Origin: Delphinus delphis | Taxonomy: Eukaryota; Chordata; Mammalia; Artiodactyla; Delphinidae | Assembly (NCBI RefSeq): GCF_949987515.2 | Contig: NC_082698.1 | Span: 26,998,070-27,062,069 of the forward strand | DNA length: 64,000 bases | Reading direction: 5' to 3' | In this document: positions 1 through 10,344 of the stretch, in pieces | Layout of the letters: the number at the start of each line of letters is the position of its first letter | Numbering within the stretch: position 1 is the stretch's first letter | The notes under the pieces: model-generated | What the model saw: the letters and a program-made list of their open reading frames with translations, nothing else | The model's database searches: none | Told to the model about the DNA's origin: nothing | Program-made: the position numbers and the translations under genes

Positions 1-190
1 GGTACGCAGGCCTCTCACTGCCGTGGCCTTTCCCGTTGCGGAGCACAGGCTCCGGACGCGCAGGCTCAGCCGCCATGGCTCACGGGCCCAGCCGCTCCGC
101 GGCACGTGGGATCTTCCCGGACCGGGACACGAACCCGTGTCCCCTGCATCAGCAGGCGGACTCTCAACCACTGCGCCACCAGGGAAGCCC
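1..190 (-). mobile_element. CHR-family SINE, short subtype, cut by window edge
   Basis: This is the reverse complement of a tRNA-derived SINE. It ends at 190 with the complement of the SINE head (CACTGCGCCACCAGGGAAGCCC), which contains the pol III A box. The body includes the complement of the GAGCCATGGC and GGAGCCTGTGCTCCG words typical of the short subtype. Its A-rich 3' tail lies to the left of base 1, so the left TSD cannot be seen. It is a non-autonomous element that depends on L1 for movement. A short AT-rich stretch follows directly. Open frames across it are artefacts. Confidence 0.93.
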
Positions 191-363
191 TATCACCTTT
201 TTTAAAATTATTTTTAAAAGCAAAGCCAACAACCATTCCTCGTAGCCCCTTCAGCCAGGCAGCCAGAGTGCCAGTGCCCCAGCGTGTTAGAACTCACAGG
301 CTGGACCTTACAAGCAGGCAGTGGCTAGACAATCACTCAGCAGCAGAACAACACACTCTTGCC

Positions 364-545
364 ATGGCAGGGCTTCAGCTAGCAGATCTGGCAGTTTATT
401 TGTCAATAGTATTTGTCGTTAGCTTAATTGTAGGAAAATTGAAAAGTGTAATGCATAGCCGTGAAACCCTTAAGGCTGGTTAATCTTTTTGGATTGTAAC
501 CAAAGTCATTTTTATTAGCTGATCTCATCTCGATTATAATATGCA
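364..545 (+). other. Short open frame (39 codons, 364-483) in a possible noncoding element
   Basis: Seen: an ATG in a fair Kozak context (gccATGG) at 364 opens 39 codons ending with TAA at 481-483. The product would have one hydrophobic stretch (AVYLSIVFVVSLIVG, about residues 11-25) followed by a basic tail, the shape of a single-pass micropeptide. I do not recognise it. The DNA around it continues as AT-rich sequence to about 545 with TAAT and GATTA words, so this may equally be noncoding regulatory DNA with a chance frame. There is no splice, polyadenylation or codon evidence for a gene. Confidence 0.2.
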
Positions 546-674
546 GAGCACTGGAAAAGTTGCTGAAGGCTCCAAGTCATGGTGTGCACAGGGAACCGAC
601 AGGCTCCATCATCTGCATTTTCTGCCAAGGAGAAAGAAGGGCAGAGGGGGCTGGATTAAAAGCACTGGGTTTGA

Positions 675-1622
675 ACTCAACAACAAAAAAGCAAACAACA
701 CAATCGAAAAATGGGCAGAAGACCTAAAGAGACATTTCTCCAAAGAAGAAATATAGATGGCCAATAGGCACATGAAAAGATGCTCAACGTTCTAATTATT
801 AGAGAAATGCAAATCAAAACTACAATGAAGTACCACCTCACACAGGTCAGAATGGCCATCATTAAAAAGTCTACAAATAACAAGTGCTAAAGAGGGTGTG
901 GAGAAAAAGGAACCCTCCTACACTCTTGGTGGGAAGGTAAGTTGATGCAGCCACTGTGGAAAACAGTATGGCGTTTCCTCAGAAAACTAAAAATAAAATT
1001 ACCATATGATCCAGCAATCCCAATTCTGGGCATACATCCAGACAAAACTATAATTCAAAAAGATACATGCATCCCTATGTTCATAGCAGCACTATTCACG
1101 AGAGCCAAGACATGGAAACAACCTAAATGTCCATCAACAGATGAATGGATAAAGAAGATGTGGTACATATATACCATGGAATACTACTCAGCCATAAAAA
1201 AGAACAAAATAGTGCCATTTGCAGCAATATGGATGCAACTAGAGATCATCATAGTAAGTGAAGTAAGTCAGAAAAAGACAAATACCATATGATATTACTT
1301 ATATGTGGAATCTAAAACATGACAGAAATGAACCTATCTATGAAACAGAAACAGAATCACGGACATTGAGAATAGACTGGTGGTTGCCAAGGGGAAGAGG
1401 GGTGGGAGAGGGATGGATTGGGAGTTTGGGATTAGCAGATGCAAACTGGTATATATAGAATGGCTAAACAACAATGTCAGGAACTATATTCAATAACCTG
1501 TGATAAAACATAATGGAAAAGAATATAGCAAAGAATATATATATATGTATAACTGAGTCACTTTGCTGTATAGCAGTAATTAACACAACATTGTAAATCA
1601 ACTGTATTTCAATTAAAAAAAA
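675..1622 (+). mobile_element. L1 LINE 3' fragment, 5'-truncated, with TSD
   Basis: This is the last part of an L1: the end of the ORF2 region, the 3' UTR and an A-rich tail at about 1612-1625. Recognisable L1 words include CCATATGATCCAGCAATCCC, GGAATACTACTCAGCCATAAA and TGTGGAATCTAAAA. A 116-codon frame at 942-1292 is left over from this region, and the reverse transcriptase core is absent. The insertion is flanked by a 16 bp TSD, AAAGCACTGGGTTTGA at 659-674 and AAAGAATTGGGTTTGA at 1623-1638, with two mismatches. It is therefore a 5'-truncated retroposition of moderate age and is dead as an element. Confidence 0.92.
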
Positions 1623-1638
1623 AAAGAATTGGGTTTGA

Positions 1639-2319
1639 GATGGGAGTGGGGAGAGGAGAGGAGGAGTCTCCAGGATGGACCCAGAAATGATCCTGGCAAC
1701 CCCTGACGCCAGGCCACGTTAGGTCCTGTGCCCTGTATGCTGGAGGTGTCAGGCCCAGGAGCGCACTGCAAAGAACATTTGAATAAGGGCCATAGTTCAG
1801 AATTAGGCTCCAGCAGAGGAAACGGAGACAAATCCAAAAAGCCAAAGAAAACACTTGTTCTTTCCATCAGCATTGGTTTATTTATGACTATTTGGAAAGA
1901 CTCTCTTCTTCAGTTTTACAGTTCAAGTGTGGTAGTACCAAAAATTGGAACTATATCTGCAATTGAAATTTTGAAATTTGTAAGGAATGAGTCTAACAGT
2001 CTCTGATCTTTCTCTGGACATTTTTTTTTTTTTTTTGCACCAGAGAAAGGAGAACAGACGTTCTCATCCATTCTACTGCCCCTTTTTCAGCTGATATATG
2101 AGGGGGCCTCCTTTTCTGCTTTGCCTTCTCTTGGGTACATCTAAATACCCAATCCAGCAATGAACCTTTTCAAAGGGTGAAGTTGGGGCCAGAAACACTG
2201 GAATTCTACTGACACATGACTGATGCCCTTGACCCCAACCATACACCCCAGCAAATGAGCCAGCAGCCTATTCTAGACAAATGGGGAGCCTAGAGGCAGC
2301 ACGTGGGCTTCCCCCCCCC
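1639..2319. other. Single-copy sequence, no feature recognised
   Basis: This stretch holds no repeat I can name and no convincing exon. A T-run of about 15 bases lies near 2021-2035 and a C-run at about 2312-2321. Open frames here are short and have no recognisable protein features. Confidence 0.5.
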
Positions 2320-2640
2320 CTTAGCCCTTTTATGAATATAAATATTTAGTGCATGGTGTTTTGCAGAATTAAATCTCTGAGCCTAGATTAGCCTGGTAAT
2401 ATCATTATGTAGATGCCAGGGATGAGCTACCTGTGACTGCTGTGTGTCTTCTCATTCAATGATGCCTGTGATGACTTGATGCACTTTCATTTGCCAGGGC
2501 AATCATTAATTGCATATGAAACAGTTGGTGTTTGGCTTTAAGGGAAGCTGATTGGGTCACTCATTGAGAGTTTGGCTCAATGATCTACAGCTGGCTCTTT
2601 GCTCCTGCATGCCTGCTTTCTTTTCAAAGCATTCTTACTC
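2320..2640. promoter_or_regulatory. Candidate conserved noncoding/enhancer element
   Basis: Seen: an AT-rich, repeat-free stretch with many homeodomain-like words, including GCAATCATTAATTGCATATG at about 2499-2518, TAATATCATTATG at about 2397, and repeated CAATGA/CATTGA motifs. It contains no low-complexity tract and no long frame. Inference: this composition is typical of developmental enhancers, but cross-species conservation is what would establish it and that cannot be seen here. An unrecognised ancient repeat is the main alternative. Confidence 0.4.
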
Positions 2641-4077
2641 AGTGTTTTGGGGACCCCCTGAGGAAGAGGCTGTGAAACATAGGGGGTTTTAATCTGTGTT
2701 TTCCTTTGGGCATTATAGCTTTAATTTTAATATTTTGGATAATAAAGAATGATTTTAAATTAAATTTGCGAGCCGACCATCTGTGATAGTTTGGACTTTT
2801 TCCTCCTCTCTGGCAGGTTTTTTACTTAATTCTTTCTGAACGTTAGCAAGTGTGTTGAGAGCCAGAGAAGCAAAGGGTAGCAGAGAGGGTAAACCCGTGG
2901 AACTTGGAGAAATGGGAAAAGGCTTTGATGCCTGGCCTTTCACCCTGGGGGTTGGTGGGAAAAACTTGATGCCCTGAGTCAAAATCATAAAAGTTAACTA
3001 GCATGCAATTGCAACTTCCTGTCATCTCCTCTTGATTTGTCTTGAGAAAGTATGCCCTACAGTTTGGGGACAGTTCTTCATCTGAGGACAGCTACTGGAA
3101 CACAAGTCATCATCATCCGCTGAAGGCTGAAAGGGTCTGAGAAGCTTATATATGTTTCCAAATCTAAAGCTAAATCCAAGAAATCTACCTAGAAACAGCA
3201 ATATGTTCTTCATCTAGTCAGTGAAATCCAGGATGAAGAATTTTCTACCCTTTCAAGGGAAGTGAGGACACATCATCATCTCCATTGCAGACCGCAGCAT
3301 TAATGAGTCAGACAGACAGCGTCACTGAACACACAGACAAATGTTGAGCGAATGCCAGAATAAAATGAAAAAGTACCTGCCAGCAGACGAGTTGGTGTGA
3401 TAAGTGGTTTAGCTAGGGAAAGCAAGCGGGTCTTGCATGGCAAGGCAAGTAACTCCTTCTCCTCTGTATAGTGGAAGGAGGCTTCTTGGAGGGGTCAAAA
3501 TTTGCATTTCAGAAAAGAGGGGGAGTTTGAAGGGCTGTGCAGGGAGAGTAATCCTGACAGAGCACGTGGGCCCTCTGAGCAGACTGCAGGGATCAGGGCC
3601 TGGGGGGCTAAAAGGGTGAGTGGAGGGAAATAGACCAGGGGATGGAGATAAAGCAGAGGCTGAAGAAAACTACCTTAAATGCTCTCTGGAACCAGAATGG
3701 GGTATAAACAAAAACCCCAGGAAGCTTCTGGAGGCCTGAAGTTGTGTGTGGGTCCAGAGGCTTTGTTAGCATCAGAATGGTTTTCTTTGTATCTGCTCAT
3801 TTCCCACGTCTCTCCTCCCTCACCCTGAATTCTGCTTTTATCAAATCAGGGTGGGGCTCCCAGGCACCTCCCTACACCGAGAAGGGCCAAAGTCACTGCT
3901 GCACAGGTCAGAGGGCAAAGGTTATGAAATGAACTTGAAGGTCAGGGAGGCAATATTCATGGCTCTGAGCAGGATAGAAGCTCAGGTGAACAAGTATATA
4001 TCATGTTTTTAAGACCTCACATGAGCATCCTTTGTCCCGCATGACTCCTAGACTAAGAGATAAGCTTGGAATCTCAA
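2641..4077. other. Single-copy sequence, no gene recognised
   Basis: Mixed unique sequence. An AT-rich part at about 2700-2770 includes AATAAAG. The remainder has moderate GC and only short frames in several phases. I see no clear interspersed repeat or promoter feature. Confidence 0.5.
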
Positions 4078-4089
4078 CCTCTCTCTCTC

Positions 4090-4134
<45 letters not shown>

Positions 4135-4154
4135 TCCCTCTCCCTCTCTCTCCC

Positions 4155-4226
<72 letters not shown>

Positions 4227-4232
4227 ACTCAA
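4078..4232. repeat. Compound microsatellite (CT)n then (AC)n
   Basis: About 110 bp of CT dinucleotides, interrupted by CCCTCT units, run directly into about 40 bp of AC repeats, then ATACACACTCAAACACAG. One strand is pure pyrimidine over the CT part, which can adopt H-DNA. Frames across it encode only Ser-Leu or His-Thr runs. It is likely length-variable between individuals. Confidence 0.97.
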
Positions 4233-4339
4233 ACACAGAGATTCTCTCTCTCCTTCCCCTCTTCTTCTCTCTTCTCTAAAATCCCTGGTTCTCCTAAATA
4301 CAACCTTGGTATCCCCCCAATAGTAGAAAACAACCCCAA

Positions 4340-4600
4340 CAAGTGCCTATGAAAAAAGCCTTTAAGACTCATGAATATTTAGCTCGTCCTCATGTAAAAT
4401 ATATGACTTTGTGTAAGGATCAGGCGAACGAGGTGCATGATTTTTTTCTGATTTATGGGCCCGGAGACGGATTATTCATAGCAGAGCAGCTGTGTGGAAA
4501 GATTCATCCGCTGCAAAATGTGATTGTACATCAGGCAGTGTGTGGGAACGGAGCTATGACTAATGGCTGCTTTACATATAAATGAGAAGGTTTGTGCTAG
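4340..4600. promoter_or_regulatory. Candidate conserved noncoding element with an 80-codon open frame
   Basis: Seen: repeat-free sequence with homeodomain and PBX-like words (CATGAATATTTAGC, GTGCATGATTTTTTTCTGATTTATGG, CTTTACATATAAATGAG). An ATG at 4343 opens 80 codons to a TAA at 4583-4585. The predicted protein has no recognised domain, signal peptide or repeat. The stretch follows directly after a microsatellite. Inference: a noncoding regulatory element is more likely than a gene, since no promoter, splice site or polyadenylation context supports transcription. A decayed pseudogene exon remains possible. Confidence 0.38.
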
Positions 4601-5542
4601 GAACTGTAAAAAAATACAATCACTCAGCTGATGGGCAGGCTCCTTATGGGGGTGCAGGAGAGGGACCACAGGAAAGGCAGGCAAATGAATGCCTCACCCC
4701 CCAAAAGCTAAGCCAGGTGGGGGTGAGAGGCAGGGAGGAGCAGGTGAGGGGATGGAGGGAATTTGAAGAACCAGGTAACTCTCCTGACCTGAACGTCATC
4801 AGTCCCTGTGTTTGTAACTTCCAGACTCCACTGTGACCTGAGAGCCTGTCGGGTCAGAGATGTGGCCCAAAGGAAGTGGCTGCATTGCCAACCCACTCAG
4901 GGGTGATGGTCAGGTCCTGAACCCTCCAGAGCTTGATGTTAGGCTTCTGAAGATTCAGACCCATTTCAGAAGCCAGCACAGGAATCACCTGGGTAAACCT
5001 CTGCAGAGAAAAATTGTGCGAATCTGAGATTTCCTCTGCCACTCCTCATGTCTCCCTTGCTTTTCCTCGTTCATCTCTCCCCTCTCTTGTAGCTGAGACA
5101 GGCTGTCTAGACATTGCAGATGTGGACAGATGTTGGGTCTGTAATTTATAACAACGGCCTCCAGAAGGCAATTCCAATTTGTTTCGGTAAGGCTTTGAGT
5201 TACAGGCAGAAAAAATACCCTGTAAATACCTTTGACTTACATGGTAACTACACCAAGGGTTTACTTAGTGAACAATCACTAACTATAGCATAATTACATA
5301 TCCCTGCAGATTACCAGAGAATTTAATGACACTGAGCAGGTAATGACCACCAAAACCAAATTTCTGGCTTTGGGAGGACCTGGAGAGCAAGGGAGTTGAG
5401 CCATACTTAACAGGAATTTATGCCTTTTCCTTCAAGTCATCAATTAGTCTCCATTTTGAGGGCCTTTGAGTTTTATCTACATGCTAGACATCCCTTCGCC
5501 ATCATACCGAACTCTAAGCAGGTTGGATGCAGTTCCTTTGGG
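4601..5542. other. Single-copy sequence; 5140-5340 mildly AT-rich
   Basis: No repeat or gene recognised. The 5140-5340 part has TAATTACATAT-type and AATTTAATGACAC words and could be regulatory, but the signal is weak. Confidence 0.4.
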
Positions 5543-5554
5543 CTGACACGGCTT

Positions 5555-5672
5555 TATTTTTATTTTTTGGCTGTGCCACTTGGCTTGTGGGATTCCCTGA
5601 CCAGGGATTGAACCCAGGCCCTCAGCAGTGAAAGTGCAGAGTCCTAAGCACTGGACCACCAGGGAACTCCCT
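5555..5672 (-). mobile_element. CHR/Bov-type tRNA-derived SINE, short copy
   Basis: The sequence starts with a T-rich tail (TTTATTTTTATTTTTTGG), carries the complement of a degenerate B box (CAGGGATTGAACC) and ends with the complement of the SINE head (GGACCACCAGGGAACTCCC). Flanks CTGACACGGCTT at 5543-5554 and CTGACACAGTTT at 5676-5687 look like an aged 12 bp TSD. This subtype is shorter than the GCCATGGCC-type copies and probably older. Confidence 0.88.
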
Positions 5673-7147
5673 GGACTGACACAGTTTTAAACCATGTGGT
5701 ATCTGGAGGTACATACAAAGCCCTCAGACAAGCAATGAAGCTGAAAAATTATCTTTGCTGTTATCACAATGGGTCGTGCACTCAGCAGCAGGGCTGAGCG
5801 GCACCCACCCACTCGCACTCTCTCTGCTGGCTGATGACTGAACAGCTGCCCGGGCCAACAGTGAAGAGGACTGGCCCACACAAGATCAAGCTAATTCTCA
5901 TGGGGATTACATTCTGATCTGGTGATTATACTGGGAAATGGAAAGGTGAATTTCTAGAATCATTTTTCATGAAATTCAGGATGCTTCTTACTCTCACCTG
6001 GGGTGGTGTGTGTGGAGGTGGGAGGAGGAAGTTAATATTAAGGCCAATACCCAGAGAAGTTAAGTGATCTGCCATGATCAGAGTTTGTTGGTAGCAGAAG
6101 CCAAATTTGCACTTGGGGTCTGCCATCCCTGAGAACTCTGACCAACTGGTCTCTCTGGGTTTAGAGGATCAGAGCTGGCCGGCAGCTGGGAAGCTCAGGC
6201 TTCCCTGGATATGAAAGGTTGCAGTTGAAATAGCCATCAGGGTTTCATTTATGTCAGTCTGGGGGAAGGGGAGGAGGAGTGGGAATAAAGGGGGGAGGAA
6301 AATGTAGAAATCAAATAAACACATTGACAGGGTTGACTTTCAATTTTCAATCCATCACCAACCTCCTCTAGATTATCTGTTCCATAGAATCTTCCTTCCC
6401 CCTCTTGCCTGTCCAAAAACAATCAAACAAATCTTTATCTTAATACACCTCTAGGTACAGACCCCTGGGTTTCCAGAGACCCTGAAAAGAATGCCTGATG
6501 TCAATTTAAGGATTGATATTGTCCAGAGAATCCTGATTCTTTTCAATAGCTGTTCTCTCTCTCATTCCCACCCTCCCCTGCTTCTGCTACTGAATGCTCT
6601 GTATCCAACTTGAATGATATCTTGCTTTACCTGAAGAAGTGGGTCTGGTTTAGAATGTCAGCTCCTGGCAGAGCCACAAAACAGATCACTAGCTGGAAGG
6701 ATAGGCCGCCTGGGCCAAAGGAAAAGAGTTAGGATTATCAGGTGTCATGACTGCAACTGCTCTTCTCTGGTGGGCATTGGCCAGTGGGTCTGGCCTCAGA
6801 CCCACTGGTCTAGGAGGAAAGATGTCAGCTGCAAGAGGATGGGTTTAGGAAACAATCTGTGTCTTAGAAGTTTAAGGTTTTGGATGCGATGTCTAAGGAT
6901 ACTCCTGAGACTTATTTTATGGAAACTTTAAAAAAATATGAGGGAGTCCTGCCTGCCAAGGGTGTGTGAGATTTTTAACCTACTGAGAGATATAGATGAC
7001 AATGGCCCGGAGCCTCTCACCCCAGGAGATCCTTGCAAGTTCACCAAGCCTCACACAGCTCCCTGGCAGGAATGGGTATGGTTACTTGTACTTCCAGCCC
7101 AAGGAGGGCTGTGGGGAGAAGGAGGGACGCCCTCTGGTCAGGGAGGA
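5673..7147. other. Single-copy sequence, no gene recognised
   Basis: Ordinary unique sequence of mixed GC. Short frames occur but none has a recognisable domain. A partial inverted arrangement of GGCC-ACTGGTC words lies at about 6780-6815. I see nothing else I can name. Confidence 0.45.
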
Positions 7148-7235
7148 CAAATGAGCTATAATAATGTTAATAGCTAGCATGAATTAGGAGATTACTGTGT
7201 GCCAGGCATATATTATCTCTTTGATGATACATCTA
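7148..7235 (-). mobile_element. MIR-like fragment
   Basis: The words TATAATAATGTTAATAGCTA and TGTGTGCCAGGCATATATTATCTC match the complement of the MIR 3' half as I remember it. The copy is short and diverged, so the call is tentative. Confidence 0.4.
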
Positions 7236-7730
7236 TGCATTAGCTCTTTGATAAAGAGAAATTTACCCACTGCCAAGGAGCAGGACTTTCCTCAAAATAA
7301 GAGGAAACACATGGCACATAATCCCACTCTGTGTCCTGCCAGCATTAGCTGGAAGGTCATGCATAGTTTTTAGGAGCGGAGGGTAGAAGCAAGAGGGAAA
7401 GACAGCTTCAGGGACACATATCCCCAGACGTCTGTGGGGAAGGGAACTTCAGGGTACAGACTCAGGTGTCTCCATACACAGAGAATAGATACCACTGGGA
7501 TACGAGAGAGCTAATGAAATGACGGCTTTACTGATACATGTGTATATATACATACATGAACACATGTCCACACACAACATCCCACATAGATATAGATCAT
7601 CTGGTGAGTAATATGTCTGAATCAATATGAAAAGACCACATAGCTTAGGCTCAAGAGACATAGTGTAAGATGTGGTTGATTATAGACACATGAGAATGAT
7701 GTTCTATCTCCCAAAAAGATCCCTTCCTAG

Positions 7731-7842
7731 ACTTTTTTTTTTTTTTTTTGGCTGCGCTGGGCAGCTTATGGGATCTCAGTTCCCCAACCAGGGATTGAAC
7801 CTGGGGCCCTGAATCCTAACCATTAGGCCACCAGGGAACGCC
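7731..7842 (-). mobile_element. CHR/Bov-type tRNA-derived SINE, short copy
   Basis: A T-run followed by GGCTGCGCTGGGCAG, AACCAGGGATTGAACC and AGGCCACCAGGGAACGCCC gives the reverse complement of a short tRNA-derived SINE. A perfect 10 bp TSD, CCCTTCCTAG, is at 7721-7730 and 7843-7852. The SINE is not part of any gene I can see. Confidence 0.92.
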
Positions 7843-8109
7843 CCCTTCCTAGGTTTCTTGATAAGCTAACCTAAGCCTGGGGTGTTGGACAAAGATGGGA
7901 CAGGATTGGAAAGAGTTCACGTGATAGGTGTTTCCCCAAAGGGATTAAGGTCTGATCTTCTCTGGTATCTGAGGTATCATATGTATCTGCGGGAAGGCTA
8001 TGGATGTTCAGACTAGGGTCTGGGTCGGAAGGAAGCATAGATCCAGAGTCCAACCTCAGGTTATTTCTCTAATACTGAAGCCCCTGAGAGTCCAAAAATA
8101 GTTACCTGA

Positions 8110-8388
8110 AATGAATAACAGAAAGCCCGGGGGCTTTGGAGCCAGAAGCCTATGTTTAATGCCTGCCCTTTCTACTACTTATCAGCTTCTCATTCATTCA
8201 TTCACTCAATAAATATTTATTAAGCATTAACTGTGTGCCAGGTGTGTGACCTTTGGGGGTAAGCTGTATAACTCAGTTGGCTTCAGTTTCCTCATCTATA
8301 AACCAGGGAAAATAATCCATAGGAGTCACAGTCGTTGTGAGGTGCGTGGCCCATAGCTGAGTCTCAGTAAATGCTTCTCGTTGTTGTT
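8110..8388 (+). mobile_element. MIR SINE interrupted by an L2-type 3' end
   Basis: MIR core words are present: GGAGCCAGAAGCC, then TTTCTACTACTTATCAGC, then after a gap TTCAGTTTCCTCATCTATAAA and CAGTAAATGC near the end. Between about 8188 and 8241 lies an opposite-strand L2-type 3' end (TCATTCATTCACTCAATAAATATTTATTAAGC...TGTGTGCCAGG). The simplest reading is an ancient L2 3' fragment inserted into an older MIR. Confidence 0.7.
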
Positions 8389-8439
8389 AGCACTAGTAAG
8401 AGAAACCCAATTATGTCTCTTTAATATAGTTGCTTTCTT

Positions 8440-8622
8440 GGGCTTCCCTGGTGGCGCAGTGGTTGAGAGTCCGCCTGCCGATGCAGGGGACACGGGTTTG
8501 TGCCCAGGTCCAGGAAGATCCCACATGCCGTGGAGCGGATGAGCCATGGCCGCTGAGCCTGCGCGTCTGGAGCCTGTGCTCCGTAACGGGAGAGGCCACG
8601 GCAGTGAGAGGACCGCGTACCA

Positions 8623-8691
<69 letters not shown>

Positions 8692-8700
8692 CACACACAC
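8440..8700 (+). mobile_element. CHR-family SINE, short subtype, with long tail and TSD
   Basis: A near-complete SINE. The pol III A box TGGCGCAGTGG is at 8452-8462, a B-box region (GGGTTTGTGCC) follows near 8490, then the GCCATGGCCGCTGAGCC body, an A-tail of more than 30 bases, and a (TA)n/(CA)n extension to about 8700. The TSD is ATATAGTTGCTTTCTT at 8424-8439 and ATATAATTGCTTTCTT at 8701-8716, with one mismatch. The insertion is recent on the host's timescale. The A/TA/CA tail is likely to be polymorphic in length. Confidence 0.95.
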
Positions 8701-8892
8701 ATATAATTGCTTTCTTTTGCTAGTTTTTCCCCCCAAAGGTGTCTGACCTGTGTCTAGGGGAATTTTGTATAGCCCCAGAAGATAAGCCCCTCCTCATAGG
8801 GGCTCTGACAGTGGGATGTGGCTCGTCTCCGGAGTAAAGCAGAACAGGACATGTTTAGTGCCCTGGTTGTTTTTGGTGCTTGCCTGTCCCCC

Positions 8893-9020
8893 TGCCTGGA
8901 CTGTGAGCTCCTCAGGGGCAGGGACTGTGTCTTCACTTGTTTAGCATTGTGACCACAGTGCCTCTGACAGTGCCTGGCACACAGAAGGCACTCAGTAGAT
9001 GTTTGCTGAATGAATGGAAG
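8893..9020 (+). mobile_element. L2 LINE 3' end
   Basis: This matches the L2 3' terminal sequence as I remember it: GACTGTGAGCTCCTCAGGGGCAGGGACTGTGTC, then CAGTGCCTGGCACACAGAAGGC, CTCAGTAGATGTTTGCTGAATGAATG. It is a non-coding, ancient fragment. The next repeat is another L2 in the opposite direction. Confidence 0.85.
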
Positions 9021-9065
9021 AAGGAAGGAGCAGGGTTTCTAGCCCTGTAGTTGTTGTGCAGGCCC

Positions 9066-9830
9066 CTCATTCCTTCATTCCACAAATATTTATCAAGCGG
9101 CTACAATGTCCCTGAATACTGTACCAGGTGTTGGAGACATAAGGGTTCCTGCCCTCATGGAGCTCGGAGTCCAGTGGGAAAATACAGGCTGTAATCAGAT
9201 AGTCACAAAAGGAAACATCTCCTTACAATATGTGGTCTTTGTTTTAAAGGAAGTAAATGACGACAGGAAAGCATATCAAAGAGCAAGATAATGAAGTGTG
9301 GGTACTCACAGGAGGCTTCCTCCAGGCCGCCACACTTCAGCTGACATCAGAAGTGAGAGTGGGTGTTAAAGCCATGTGGGGGTGTTGCTGCTCCCGCCGA
9401 TAGGCGTCTTCTAAGGAGAGGAAACCTGTGCACAGTCCCAGTGGCTGGTTAGAACATGGCACGTTCAGGCAACAGGAAAAGGCCAATATGGCTGGAGCAC
9501 AACGTGAGACTGAGAGCGTAGGGCAAAGAAGTCGGAGGTGTGGGTTCTCGCCTTTGTCCTAAGAGCAAGGGGACACCATAACGGGGTTTCAAGTCGAGGG
9601 ATGATAGTAGTGAGATGATCACTACCTGGCTGAGTTGAGGGGGCAAGAGGGCAAGGGGGAGACCAGTCAGCGGGGTGTGGAGTTAGGTAGGCAACAGATG
9701 GCAGTGGCCTTGGACTGTGGTGGTGGAGACAGAAAAAAAAGGATGGATGAGTAAAACACTTTAGAGGGGAGGTGAAAGGGCTAGCTGATGGTCAGGTCCT
9801 GAAGGGCAGAGGAGGAGCCAGAGGAGCCAT
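9066..9830 (-). mobile_element. L2 LINE, antisense, diverged
   Basis: It begins with the complement of the L2 3' end (TTCCTTCATTCCACAAATATTTATC) and GTTCCTGCCCTCATGGAGCTC. It continues through weaker matches such as GGCTGGAGCACAACGTGAGACTGAGAG and GGTTTCAAGTCGAGGGATGATAGTAGTGAGATGATC. The order agrees with an antisense L2. No reading frame survives. Together with the sense L2 at 8893-9020 it forms a tail-to-tail pair. Confidence 0.65.
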
Positions 9831-10029
9831 AGATGGCCCCTAGGTTTGTAAACTTGCTCCCAGTGTCTGTCTGCTCCTTGCTCACCTCTATTAAAGGTCT
9901 TCTTTCTCACAAACCCTAGAGTTTGGTTCTGATAGCCTTCAGAGGTGGATGGATTTCCACTTCCAGAGAATGAGAGAGACTACCAGGGGCCACGCAGTAT
10001 TTGGGAGGCACCTAGAGGGTCATTTCCCC

Positions 10030-10344
10030 AATGAACCAGGCAGTCATTTATCCTCCCAAACTCACCCAAACACACACACTCTCTCAAACTCTCTGGCTCC
10101 CCAGACTTACACAGACTTCCAATCACTCCCTACAGACCACTCCATCCTACCCTTATTTATCCCTGCCTCCCCAAAGCCCTCCGTGGCCCCCTTTCCCACT
10201 CTTCTCCCTACCCCGACCCAGCCCCCATTTCCCTCTGCCTCCACTTCACCCTACTGAGAAACAACCACCCCCAGAACCCCTGCCCCCGGCTGCTGCTCCC
10301 TGAGCCCCGCCCGCCCTCCCTCCTGCTCCTCTCCCTGACAGATG
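10030..10344. repeat. C-rich polypyrimidine-biased tract
   Basis: About 300 bp in which the plus strand is dominated by C, T and CA words (CACACACACTCTCTC, CCTACCCCGACCCAGCCCCC, CCGCCCGCCCTCCCTCC). Overlapping Pro/Ser-rich frames run through it and are compositional. It borders the AT-rich candidate element that starts near 10345. Confidence 0.6.

Noticed and set aside
942..1292. 116-codon frame resembling a protein
   Set aside because: It is the translated 3' end of an L1 and has no intact reverse transcriptase or start context.
4001..4352. Ser-Leu, Arg-Glu and His-Thr repeat frames
   Set aside because: They are translations of the CT/AC microsatellite.
8452..8500. tRNA-like A and B boxes (also in every other SINE)
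   Set aside because: They are the internal pol III promoter of tRNA-derived SINEs. The rest of the tRNA fold, including the acceptor stem, is not intact, so they are not tRNA genes.
8326..8736. Several 90-136 codon frames with Lys, Phe or Ile-Tyr runs
   Set aside because: They are translations of a SINE with its A/TA/CA tail.
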